Assembly: GCA_022225965.2 (NCBI GenBank)
Contig: JAKJXP020000011.1
Coordinates: 248,001-312,000, forward strand
DNA: 64,000 nucleotides
Reading direction: 5' to 3'
Source: Diatrype stigma
Taxonomy: Eukaryota; Ascomycota; Sordariomycetes; Xylariales; Diatrypaceae
In this document: positions 1-10,339 of the stretch, one piece after another
How positions within the stretch are numbered: the first letter of the stretch is position 1
How the letters are laid out: every line of letters starts with the position of its first letter
Position numbers and translations under genes: made by a program
The notes under the pieces: model-generated
What the model was told of the DNA's origin: nothing
The model's database searches: none
The model's input: the letters and a program-made list of their open reading frames with translations, nothing else

Positions 1-3000
1 GGGTTTATTATAAAAGGAAATACGCCTATTATCGTATATTTCGCAATTACGTAAAAACTAACGCCATAAAGGCCCTTAAAAATTGCGGTTATTTTCGTAA
101 ACTTTAAAATCGAAAAAATCTAAATGGCTTCGCCCTTATAATACATTACTTATTAACAACCTAATAAGAAATGCCGCCTTGCGCCGCCGTTTAAGCAATG
201 CCAATAAATTACGATATTGCTATTGCTAACGTTCTTTTTCAGCCAAATTAAAGGTACCATCCGCATATAACCACCAATGCTTATCGAAATCTTTAATCGT
301 AAAAGCCCACGATTTAATATTTTAAAGCAAATAAAGCCGGACTGCCTAATCGTTTTTCTATTAAAACTAGGCGTTATCGCCTAAAAAAAATTAAAATAAC
401 AAGTATTTATAAAATAACCTCCATTGCCGTATAAATTAACCTATATATACTAATTATAAAACCCCTTAAAACCATTGCATATAATTACAATAAGCCAGCT
501 TATATTACCGCCATATTTGAATCATCGAAAAAGCCCTTATCCGATATATAACCGGCTTAAACATACCAATCGCATTATATTTCCAAAAATAGCTTCGTTT
601 AACATCTTTAATACCCTTTTTATATATAACCTAACAAATTAAATACATCGATTTAATTTAATCGTATAAAAGGTTAAATAAAGCCAAGCGATTCCGTAAA
701 TAACGCTTTAAATAATAATAAGCGGCTTTTATGCGGCTAATTATTCGAATCCCGTAATTCTTAATACCGCTAATAACGTATTCGCAATATTAGGACCTTT
801 AAAAAAATAATACATAATTAAATAATTTAACAAAGTTGCTATAACGTTAAAATTCGCATTAAAATGGCTATATTTAAAGTATATTTAAGGATTTAAGTTA
901 TTAATACGAATTAAAGGAATAATATAAACAGAAATAATTACAAGCTATAAAGTAAATATATATAATCCATATGGATTTAATTTAATACTTTTAAATAATC
1001 CAATAACGCAATAAAAAACATATAAAGTTATATACATATTTCGAATCCTTAAAAACTAAAAAATCCCATAATGATTTTTAATTAAGGTTTATTCCAAAGG
1101 GTAATAAAGATATATAAATACGGGCTTTAAAGGTATTCTAGAAAATATAAAGGTAATTATCGAAAGCTATTTTACAAGTTCCGACCGATCCATTAAAAAG
1201 TTTTTAATCCATAAAAAAAAAGGAAACATATAATTCCCCTATTTATTACCAATATAACAAAATAAATACGTAATATAATATAACGACAATAAAAAAATAT
1301 CGCACGGTTTTTATATCGTTATTTTCGCATTTATTAGGATAATTAATTAATCGTAAAAAAAACGCAGGAAATTAAAATTAAAAAAATCCTTTTATAAAGA
1401 AAATAACGAAATAACTAAATGCCGCATAAGGCTTAAAATAATTATAAAATAATTATACTTACGAATTTGCCGTTTATATTGTTTCTTTAATTCCTTTTAG
1501 GTACGTTGGAATAATTTTTCCGTATCGGCATACATAACCATTCTTTAGGCCGATATAAAGCCTTCGCAATTATTAGGCCATTTATCGAAACGCAATTATA
1601 AAGGGTCTAAAAAAAGGGCCGTTTATTTTTTCCTAATTATAACTTAGGTAGCAATAATGCCTTTAAGGGAATCGTCCTTTATAGGCCTATCTTTATCGTT
1701 ACCACCATAAACGTTTTCGGCGCTTTATTTTTCCTTTTGTTTTTAATAGTACGAAAAGGAATCCGGACCGGATTAATCGGATTCGAAAACGTTAGGCCTA
1801 ATCAATACGAATTTATCCATCTTAAATAAAATGGCCGCCACTGTGTTGCCTTTAAGGATCCAATCCCGATTCGTATAATATATAACGTTTTTTATTATAT
1901 GCCAAATATAAAGCTATTAAAAAACGCCTTTAAATATTTAAAGCGCAGCCTTTTTAAATCCCCGGTTAAAATTACTTAAAATAACAATTAACTTACGAAT
2001 AACGTATTATTTACGAAGCCTTTCGAAGCAATTAAGGTACCAATTAAAATCCTTTTTCGATTTATTTAAAAAAAGCCCGAAAGTTACGTAAAAAATAATA
2101 TTAAAAGCAATTATTTTAACGATATTAAATAAAAACAAATTAAAACGATTAATCTTATAAGTATTATTTATTAGCAACATTTCGAATTTTTTTTTTTACA
2201 TTTTCATATACTACTTAAAAATCCAAAACATTCGAATAACGCATCCGATCTTTTCGTTTTAATCGACGAAATATTCGATATTATGTTTTTCCTTATACTT
2301 TTTTAGCTTATTAATAAATAATTGGATCGACGTAAAGTTTCCCTTTTGCTTTTGCACGAATTTCGCGCGAATATTTTAAATATTACGGACAAAAACCTAA
2401 ACCTTTTTCGCGCGGATCCGATTAATAAGGTCGTAACCGCTTCGGTTAAATAAGTTATTCTTTTAATACTAAAGGTTGCGACGTATAAAAATATTAATTT
2501 AATCGAAATTAATATCGTTATATTTCTTGAAATAATCAGCAATTTAGCCGGCAGTTATTTAAGTAATTCGCAAAAGCCTTAAAATAATCATTTCGAAAGC
2601 AATATCGTCGCCGAAAACGTTTTTCTTTAACCAGCGCTTATAGCTTATAATGGCATATATATTCTTAAAAACATTATAATTATGAATAAGATTCGTTATA
2701 ATAATATACCAATTATTCCTATACTTTTAAAAAGGTCTTACGATAGCTTTATATTTATAGCTATACTTTTATATTTCTTTTTTTCGATTTCCGGTAAATG
2801 CCGATTTAAAAATGCCCGCGCGGTTATATATAAAATTTATCGCAGCAATAAACCTTTTATCCTTTAATTTTCTCGACCTTTTTATATTAACGAAATAACC
2901 CTAGCTAATAACGTATTTTTCAAGGGCATCTATTGCTAATTCGGAATTCGAAAAGGCCTAGAATAAAACTTAATTTAGCCGGAACGGTAATCGGAATTAA

Positions 3001-3350
3001 CGAAGCCCTTTTTTGCCTTTGCCGCGATATAGCTGCTACCGTATAATATTAAATAACGATTAGATTCGATAAAAATTAACTATAAAAAAGGTAACCGAAT
3101 TGCGTTATTAAATTCGAAAGGTCCGAATAAATAACGAGAAAATAAAAACAACTTAAAACGTATTAAAACGAAATAAAAAAGCCATGGCTAAATACGATAC
3201 GTATATTCGAATTAAATAATAACAACAGCTTATAATATCGTAAAATTCGTTTTAAATAGCTTTAATTATTTTATAAGTAATTTAGTTATTTCCTGCCATA
3301 AAATACATATTGGGCATTATTAAGCTATATGGGCAAATAAATACGTACGC
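1..3350. other. AT-rich RIP-mutated block
   Basis: This stretch is very AT-rich and dominated by TpA, and I see no intact gene in it. Reading frames are short and full of stops of the kind made by C-to-T change. Translating the minus strand through the stops recovers a MULE transposase relic (listed separately). The rest is unassigned and probably belongs to the same or neighbouring dead transposons. GC content rises abruptly near 3.36 kb. Confidence 0.75.
1480..2640 (-). pseudogene. MULE (Mutator-like) transposase relic
   Basis: Conceptual minus-strand translation, reading through several stops and frame shifts, gives the hallmark of the MULE transposase domain. Around 2210-2140 the frame reads LLINNTYKINRFN, matching the usual (L)IDxTYKTNRF motif with an Asp changed to Asn. 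Near 2000-1960 it reads VILSNFNRGFKKAAL, which corresponds to the VxTDxxxALxxAI region containing the second catalytic Asp, also changed to Asn. GAC-to-AAC changes like these are expected from RIP on the opposite strand. Terminal inverted repeats and target duplications were not found, so the element's limits are unknown. It is a dead copy. Confidence 0.6.
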
Positions 3351-3699
3351 AATTAAATTATATAAGCGGAGTCTTTATTCCGAATGTGATTAATGTCCGG
3401 TATATATATCGTTTTGGTCCGGTGTATATAGGCGGATTGCCAAAACGGCAGCAGTAGCAATTATTAATCCTACGAGACACAGATAGAGTGACAAGCACGA
3501 ACTTCCGTGTCCGTACCGCCCACGCAAAACACGTAAGGCCCCCCCGATCCAAAGGAGCATAAGAGCCCAAGTATTAAATGCCAGCTTTAGGTGATTAGTG
3601 CGTACAGCTTCTGCTGCATGCGGAAAACCTTCTAGTGGCAGGTGCCAAATGCGCAAAAGCTTCGCATCGCCAGGTGCCAGGTGCCCAAAAGCTTCTAGT

Positions 3700-3775
3700 G
3701 CCAATTGCCAACGGCCCCCCCTCCCCCCCTAACCCCCCCTCCCCCTTTTCTTTGGAAAAGGAAAGGGGGGCTTTT
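3700..3775. repeat. C-rich/G-rich homopolymeric tract with hairpin potential
   Basis: A run of C-rich blocks (3714-3750) is followed by a purine-rich stretch ending in GGGGGGC at about 3765-3771. The two sides can pair around TTTTCTTTGGAAAAGG, so the stretch is an imperfect hairpin of low complexity. It sits at the edge of the satellite array. No coding function is supported. Confidence 0.5.
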
Positions 3776-3809
3776 TTATTCCGGCAGACCCGTAATTCCG
3801 TATAATACA

Positions 3810-5395
3810 TCCAATTACGGCCCTTATAATTTAAGTGGCTTACGTAAGCTAGGTGCCTTATATTACCTACTTACTGCTACCTACTTGTTATTACTTATTT
3901 ATTGCTATTTACTTACTTATTATTACCTACCTGCTATTACGGCCCTTATAGCTTAGGTGGCTTACGTAAACTAGGTGCCTTATACCACTTACTTATTATT
4001 ACTTATCTGCTGCCATTTACTTATTATTACTTACCTACCTATTGCCACCTACTTGTTGTTACGGCCCTTATAGCCTAGGTGGCTTACGTAAGCTAGGTGC
4101 CTTATATTACCTACCTATTGCTATTTACCTGCTACCACTTACTTACTGCCACTTACCTATTTGCTGCCACCTACTTGCTGCTATGGCCCTTATAGCCTAG
4201 GTAGCTTACATAAGCTAGGTGCCTTATATTATTTACTTATTGCCACTTACTTATTATTACTTACTTATTGCTACTTATTTATTTACTACTACTTACTTAT
4301 TTATTACTACTTATTTATTTATTACTACTTATTTACCTGTTATTATTTACTTATTTGCTGCAATATTGGCCCGTTAATTAAATGTATTTTTTAATTATAT
4401 GGGTTATTTATTTATATTAATACTAATAGTTGTTAGCATTTATAATTGCATTTAGCTGTAATTATACCTAACTGTTTTAAACCACTTAGCTATTATAAGC
4501 CCTTTAGCTTATATAAGCGGTTAAATTATTGCTGCTATTTATTTACTTGCTATTACTTATTTACCTATTGCTACTTATTTATTTGCTGCCATTTACCTAC
4601 CTGCTGCTACTTATTTACTTGCTGCCATTTACTTACTTATTATAATACTGGCCCGTTAATTAAATGCATTTTTAGTTTATATAAGTTACCGATTTATAAT
4701 TACTGCCACTTATAATTATACCTATTATTATACCTAGCTATTGCAAGCCATTTAGCTTACGTAAGCGGCCGAACTGCTGCTGCCACTTACTTACTTACTG
4801 CTACTTACTTACTTATTGCTATTTATTTATTTGCTATAATCCTAACCCGTTAATTAAATATACCTTTAGTTTATATAAGTTATCGACTTATAATTGCTGC
4901 CATTTATTTACCTATTATTACCTATTTACTTATTATTACTTACTTACTTATTGCTACTTATTTATTTGTTATTACTTACTTATTTATTGCACCTAGCTGC
5001 AAATCTTAGTCCTTCGATTAGGTGCATTTTTTATATATATGGGTTATTTATTTATATTAATACTAATAACTGCTAATACTTATAACTGCACCTATTATTA
5101 TAAGCCATTTAGCTATTATAAGCCCTTTAGTTATTATAAGCCCTTAATTAATAGCAGCCATTTAGCTTACGTAATTTACCTGGCTATTAATAGCTACCTA
5201 TTTACTTGCTATTACTTAATTCCTGCTGCCACTTATTGCTATTACCAAGCTGCAATCCTAGCCCCTTAATTAGGTGCATTTTTAGTTTAAGTAAGCCATT
5301 TACTTATATTAATAATTGCTGGCACTTATAATTGCACTTATAACCTATACTTAATTGCTACAGCTATTACAGCCCATTTAGCTTACGTAACTTAG
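3810..5395 (+). repeat. Left arm of inverted satellite array (TTAC/TTAT-rich)
   Basis: The left arm is built from runs of TTACTTACTTGCTGCCACTTA-like sequence punctuated by recurring markers. Marker 1 contains CGGCCCTTATAGCCTAGG followed by GGCTTACGTAAGCTAGGTGCC. It recurs at about 3815, 3936, 4059 and 4183, giving a tandem period near 121-124 bp. Marker 2 contains GGCCCGTTAATTAAATGCAT and recurs near 4365, 4650, 4843, 5005 and 5255. Several continuous plus-strand frames here are Tyr/Leu-rich by-products of the repeat and are not genes. Confidence 0.85.
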
Positions 5396-6360
5396 TTAGG
5401 TAAATTATAACAGCTAAATAAATAAATGGCAATAAGTAAATAGGTAATAATAAATAAATAAATGGCAGCAAGTAAATAAATACCAATAAATAAATAAATG
5501 GCAATAAATAAATAAGTAATAATAAATAAATAAATAACAATAAATAAATAAGTAGTAATAATTATAAGTTAATAATTTACATAAACTAAAGGTACACCCA
5601 ATTAACGGGCTAAGATTATAATAAATAAATAAATAACAATAAATAAATAAATAGCAGCAAATAAATAAATAACAATAAGTAAATAAATAATAATAAATAA
5701 CTAAATAATAGCAAGTAAATAAGTAATAATAGGTAAATAAATAGCAGTAATTACAAATCGATAATCCATATAAACTAAAGATATACTTAATTAACGAATT
5801 AAAATTATAATAAGTAAATAAATGGCAATAAATAAATAAATAATAACAAATAAATAAGTAATAACAAATAAATAAATAATAATAAATAACTAAATAGCAA
5901 CAAATAAATAGGTAATAATAAATAAATAAATAATAGCAATTATAAATCGATAACCCATATAAACTAAAGATATACCCAATTAGCGGACTAGGATTATAGC
6001 AAATAAATAAATAACAACAAATAAATAAGTAACAACAAATAGCTAGATAATAACAGGTAAATAAATAATAATAAATAAATAAATAACAGCAATTATAAAT
6101 CGATAATTTATATAAATTAAAGATACATCCAATTAACGGATTAGGATTATAATAAGTAAATAAATAGCAACAAATAAATAAATAGCAATAAATAAATAAG
6201 TAATAACAAATAAATAAATGGCAATAAATAACTAAATAATAATAAATAAATAAATGACAATAAATAAATAAATAATAATAATTATAAATTAATAACCCAT
6301 ATAAATTAAAAGTACATTTAATTAACGAATTAAAATTATAATAAATAAATAAATAATAAT
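5396..6360 (-). repeat. Right arm of inverted satellite array (AAATAAATAAG-rich)
   Basis: The right arm is the reverse complement of the left-arm vocabulary: AAATAAATAAGTAATAATAA runs punctuated by the complement of marker 2 (CAATTAACGGGCTAAGATTATA), recurring near 5590, 5780, 5965, 6125 and 6310. The switch between arms is sharp, at about 5395. The two arms therefore form a head-to-head array of about 2.5 kb. The right arm is more degraded than the left and lacks a clear copy of marker 1. Confidence 0.8.
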
Positions 6361-6910
6361 AAGGCTAATTTTAATTAAGTGGCATTATTATAAAAACTAG
6401 CCATTTAAGGTTTAAATTGGGCCAGACGCTAGCCGTATTGGGCCTAGCGCGGGCCATTTACAGCTTAAAATAAACGCTAAGCTAGCCCGTTAAAGCCTAG
6501 CCCGTACCGGCACTAGCCGCTTTAGGAGTGCACGGGCCGCTATGCGCATATTGAGTTACTTTCCTATTTGGGACAGCCGACTCCACCCAACTCCCATAGA
6601 AAAAAAAGCGACACAATAACCCTTCGTTTCATTACGGTATAAGCAAGCTTATAGACCTACGTTAACACTTGGGCACACCTGCAGGCAGCACGTAGCCTGA
6701 ACGGGAGTTTCGCCTCACACCCTCATGACGAAATCCCCCCCTCAGCCCCTCCATTCCCAAGGATCCCCAACAGCTGGCCACTCAGCCATCGCAGTGCGAC
6801 CATAGCGGTGACTGGATTCGTCGATCCACCCGCAGCTTTTTAGTTCTGAGGCCCGATCGAGTGGATCTAAGTCAAGCATGTCTGCCATGCTACCATGCGC
6901 GGGGATTCAT

Positions 6911-6952
6911 GTAGGGCATGTAGGGCATGTAGGGCATGGAGGTCATGTAGGT
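6911..6952 (+). repeat. 10-bp tandem repeat (GTAGGGCATG)n
   Basis: Three near-perfect GTAGGGCATG units are followed by degenerate units (GAGGTCATGTAG). This is a short minisatellite in non-coding sequence. Confidence 0.7.
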
Positions 6953-7185
6953 ATCCATCCCGTTGAGAGATGTCCCACATGCTGTTCATCCCACCTTAAA
7001 CGCCCTGAAAGACGCTAGAAATACAAGGCGCATACCTGCTATCATGGAAAGTGACAGAGTGCAGGACATTAGAATCAGGTACAATAACGACTAGGAAGAT
7101 AGTTACAGGTTAGCGGAGATTGCTTGTTCGTACCTGATTTGTGACAACCCGATCACATGCTCCGAATTCACCGGCAAGCAAACTA

Positions 7186-7230
7186 CATACATACATACAT
7201 ACATACATACATACATACATACATACATAC
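7186..7230 (+). repeat. (CATA)n microsatellite
   Basis: About eleven tandem CATA tetranucleotides. A shorter, interrupted CATA/CACATA tract follows at about 7494-7520. Confidence 0.9.
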
Positions 7231-7805
7231 AGAGTGCCGTAGTTGCTACCTGATTACAGCTGCACCCTATTCATCGTTTTACCTTCTATTCAATACAAAT
7301 ACGGACCTGATCATCTGTGACCGGCCGCATATCGACGTTTGTAGGCTACCTGGGTTCTCAGTAGGCAGTAATCGATACGTTAAAACTCTTCCAAGGCCCG
7401 CATCGCTTTTCTTGTCCCGACATACTTTCCCCGGAATCTCTCGTTCTCGGTTTCGCGTAGTCATTTCGGTTCACTCAACTCTGTCACACCAGACATACAT
7501 ACACATACATACGCACATACAGACTCACCTACTGTGTGCATGTTTCACACCTAAAAGGCGCCTGTAACCGTGACTTTTGTGACCTTCGTGACATCCGCTC
7601 CTTCCTCTGGTTCATGTCCACCTAGAATAGAACCGCCCGCCCAACTCGAGGCAAGCAGGCAGACCAGCAAACATACAAACCCCTTCAACCACTGCCGCGC
7701 GCAAAACCACTACAAAAACAACAAGATCCACCAATGTAAGCTCTCTCTTGTCTTCCTCTCTTGCCCTCTTGCTCACTTGCCCTCTCATATAAATACCATA
7801 CCATC

Positions 7806-8911
7806 ATGTCTCTAACGCTCATCCAGCAGCACCTCACCGAGATGGATTTCGCCTTCCAGAACGTCGTCAAGTACATCTTGCGACGCAGCACGCTCACCAT
7901 ATCCTTGATACGAATAAACAACATCACTGAAGAGTAAGCAACATGGGAAGCACTTTAAGAATCCCAAAGGAAAAAAGAGAGAAGCTAACACAAGAACTCC
8001 CCACCAGCTCCTTCCACGTCTCTATTGAGGCACGTACCACCAACACGGGCCCGGCCAGCGCCACGCTCTCGGCCTTCACCATAGACCTGTGCGGGCCGGC
8101 GGGCCGCTTCGGCCAGGTCCACCTGCCGGCCATCACCACGCACTCGGACGGCGCGCCCATCATCGTGACGGAGCAGCTCGTCAAGATCTTGGACAAGGCC
8201 GCGCTGCAGGCCTTCATCCAGCCCGTCATCGTCGCCGACCGCGCCACCCTGGTGCTCCGCAACGGCCACACCGCCGTCAAGGCCCTCGGCGTCGGCCCCA
8301 AGCCCATCTGCTACGAGAAGGACATCCCCATGTCCGGCATGCTGGGCCCGCGCGTCAGCGTCCACGACGCCACGTACTCTTCCACTCCCGCCGCCACGGA
8401 CGCCAAGGCCTCGGAGGGAGAAGCGGCTGAGGCTGCCGCTGCCGCTCCGCTCACCGTTACCATCCACGTCGCCAACCCGAGCCCCATGGAGATCAGCTTC
8501 GGCCTCTGCGCGCTCGAGATCCAGAACGAGACGGGCGAGACCTTCGCCACGCTGCAGGGCGACCTCGACATCCGCTGCAACCGCTTCGAAGCCACGTTCC
8601 GGGGCACCGTCAACCGGGATGTCAAGGTCGGCCGGGGAGGCGCGCGGCTCGTAGGTAAGCGCTGCATGGGTGCCGGCTGGTGCGACGAGACGGTTCGCCA
8701 GATCAACACGCCGCTGATCGGCATGGGCAAGGTCTTTGAGGCGCTTGGGATTGCGCATGAGGAGGAAGAAGACACCATCCAGGGGAAGGAGGGGGGTTTA
8801 ACGACGACGACTGAGAAGTCCGCTCCTGCTGCCAATGTCCTCGAGGAGCCGCTGAAGGCCGCTTCGAAGCTCTGGCAGGGCAGGTTCTGGCGGACACAGG
8901 TCTCTTCCTGA
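7806..8911 (+). CDS. DUF3712-domain protein, two exons
   Basis: Predicted joins are 7806-7933 and 8008-8911, giving 343 aa. The frame open from 7943 lacks the start of the domain. The upstream exon (start MSLTLIQQH, ending RINNITE) joins through a 74-nt intron (donor GTAAGC, branch GCTAAC, acceptor CAG) to SFHVSIEARTTNTG, giving the continuous STLTISLIRINNITEDSFHVSI expected at the front of the DUF3712 beta-sandwich domain. The family is common in ascomycetes as vacuolar or cell-surface proteins of unknown function; it often carries an N-terminal membrane segment, which I do not see here. The middle has an Ala/Glu-rich insertion (about residues 155-175), and the tail is acidic then low-complexity. 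Codon use is GC-rich, unlike the flanking AT blocks. Family assignment is fairly secure; the biological role is unknown. Confidence 0.75.
7934..8007 (+). other. Intron in the DUF3712 gene
   Basis: Donor GTAAGC at 7934, branch GCTAAC at 7984-7989 and acceptor CAG at 8005-8007. Only the CAG acceptor, not the nearer AAG at 7992-7994, keeps the downstream frame. Confidence 0.75.
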
Positions 8912-10339
8912 GAGCACAGGCCGGTCGTGGTAGATACTGAAAGGAAAGGAAAGGGATGGCGTTACCGGAACCGGCGCGGGTAGTTGATTTGGCTTGTTTT
9001 TTTTTTTTTTTATTCCAGCCCTCTGGGTTCGGCTGGTTCAAGAAATGGGGGTTTTCCGCATACGATACGATACCAACAGCGAGCCTTTTGCCTACTGCGA
9101 CTCTCATGATGATTTACTTAATCACGATGACGAACGACGACGACGAACGACGATGACGATAGAGGAGGGAGTAGAACACGGCTGAGAGAATCATGATTAG
9201 ATGCCTACCTACCTACCTACCTACCTACCTACCTACTTGTGTGTCTGGAGTTTATGGCTGGAAGAAAGGGGGGCTGGCTGGTTGCTTGATTGTGCGGCAT
9301 ACCTTTGCGCGCACGCGATACATTAATTCTTGCCAGGTATTTAGATAATCGGCTCGCTAGCAGAAGGTATTATATTACATGATTGTATTTAGTAGCCGGA
9401 ATAGATCGTGCATTGCTGTATATTGTCCCTTTCCACTTGATACTCGATTCAATATAGTTCCAACTATCTAAGTGTGAACTCATATGATTAGCAGGTTGTA
9501 TTAGAACCCCCTGGAAGCCAAGCGGGGAAGGGGGGGAAGGGGATATAGGGTCGTTGGTTAATCACCATTACTATAGTGCCATCTTACATAACCCTCTGAC
9601 ACGGGAACATGTTTCAGACGAACAGACGTAGGTAGCTATTGTATCACCAAGAGAAACCTATCTGTTAGTCATCTCCATCTTCCCTTCTTATGGATATGTC
9701 TTTTCTTTTAGTTTATGCCTATCATTTTGAGAATGCAGTCACTCACTGCGCAATCAACTGTTGGAACCGGAATATGCGGATGATGGGATCAGTAGGGTTA
9801 GGATTACGAGTATCCGGTGAGGGATCATCATGATTACAAGGTATTTGACAGTCGTTAAACTGGCATGTGGTAGAGTCACATCTACCGTAGAACAGATAAC
9901 ATCCTTCGTATGTACTACGACGTGTCACGTTTGGAGTTCCGCTTCCTGCATTGTTCGTCCGGTACTGGTATTCTACAGGCATAGTAGACTCACTCGTACA
10001 CCCATGCTAGATATCTCGCTCTCTTAGCCAGCAGTGATGTTTCTAGTATGATTTCGGTCTGGTCTCCTTCCTGATCTCGCTCATGTATTCCTTTTCAAGA
10101 CTTACACGATCAGGGAGGTGTCACTATGGAGGTGTCACTATGATTTACAGTCTGGGAATGAGGCGAGCGTCCTGTGAATCATATACTATCTACATTTATA
10201 CATATATAAATTGACTATGACCCCTGCTGCATTCTTGACTTTGTTCTTCATATCCTTGTGTCTATATACCCTAGGAACAGAGGCACTCATCAAAATACAA
10301 CTCACTGGACGAGCTGTTTGCTCCTGAATCTAGTCCAAG
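8912..10339. other. Intergenic region with simple repeats
   Basis: It holds a poly-T run (8998-9011), a CGACGA-rich patch near 9131-9158 and an (ACCT)n microsatellite at 9203-9236. A TATA-like AT patch (CATATATAAAT) near 10200 lies about 140 bp before the next gene and could be its core promoter. A Cys-rich minus-strand frame at 9743-9982 is discussed as a finding. Nothing else recognisable is present. Confidence 0.6.
9203..9236 (+). repeat. (ACCT)n microsatellite
   Basis: About eight tandem CTAC/ACCT tetranucleotides in the intergenic region downstream of the DUF3712 gene. Confidence 0.9.

Larger units (their letters stand above)
6361..7805. other. Transition from AT-rich block to gene island
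   Basis: Composition returns to normal across this interval. It holds GC-rich palindromic pieces (GGGCCTAGCGCGGGCC near 6440), a 10-bp tandem repeat (GTAGGGCATG, 6911-6940) and a CATA microsatellite (7186-7230). Short open frames between 7157 and 7815 are not supported as genes. The last few hundred bases are C/T-rich, as expected for the leader of the DUF3712 gene. Confidence 0.6.

Noticed and set aside
3705..5269. Several plus-strand open frames rich in Tyr, Leu and Cys
   Set aside because: They are by-products of the TTAC/TTAT satellite array in the frame that avoids stops, with repetitive composition and no domain.
7985..8758. Minus-strand 257-codon frame opposite the DUF3712 gene
   Set aside because: High-GC shadow of the real gene with Arg/Ala/Gly-rich composition and no family features.
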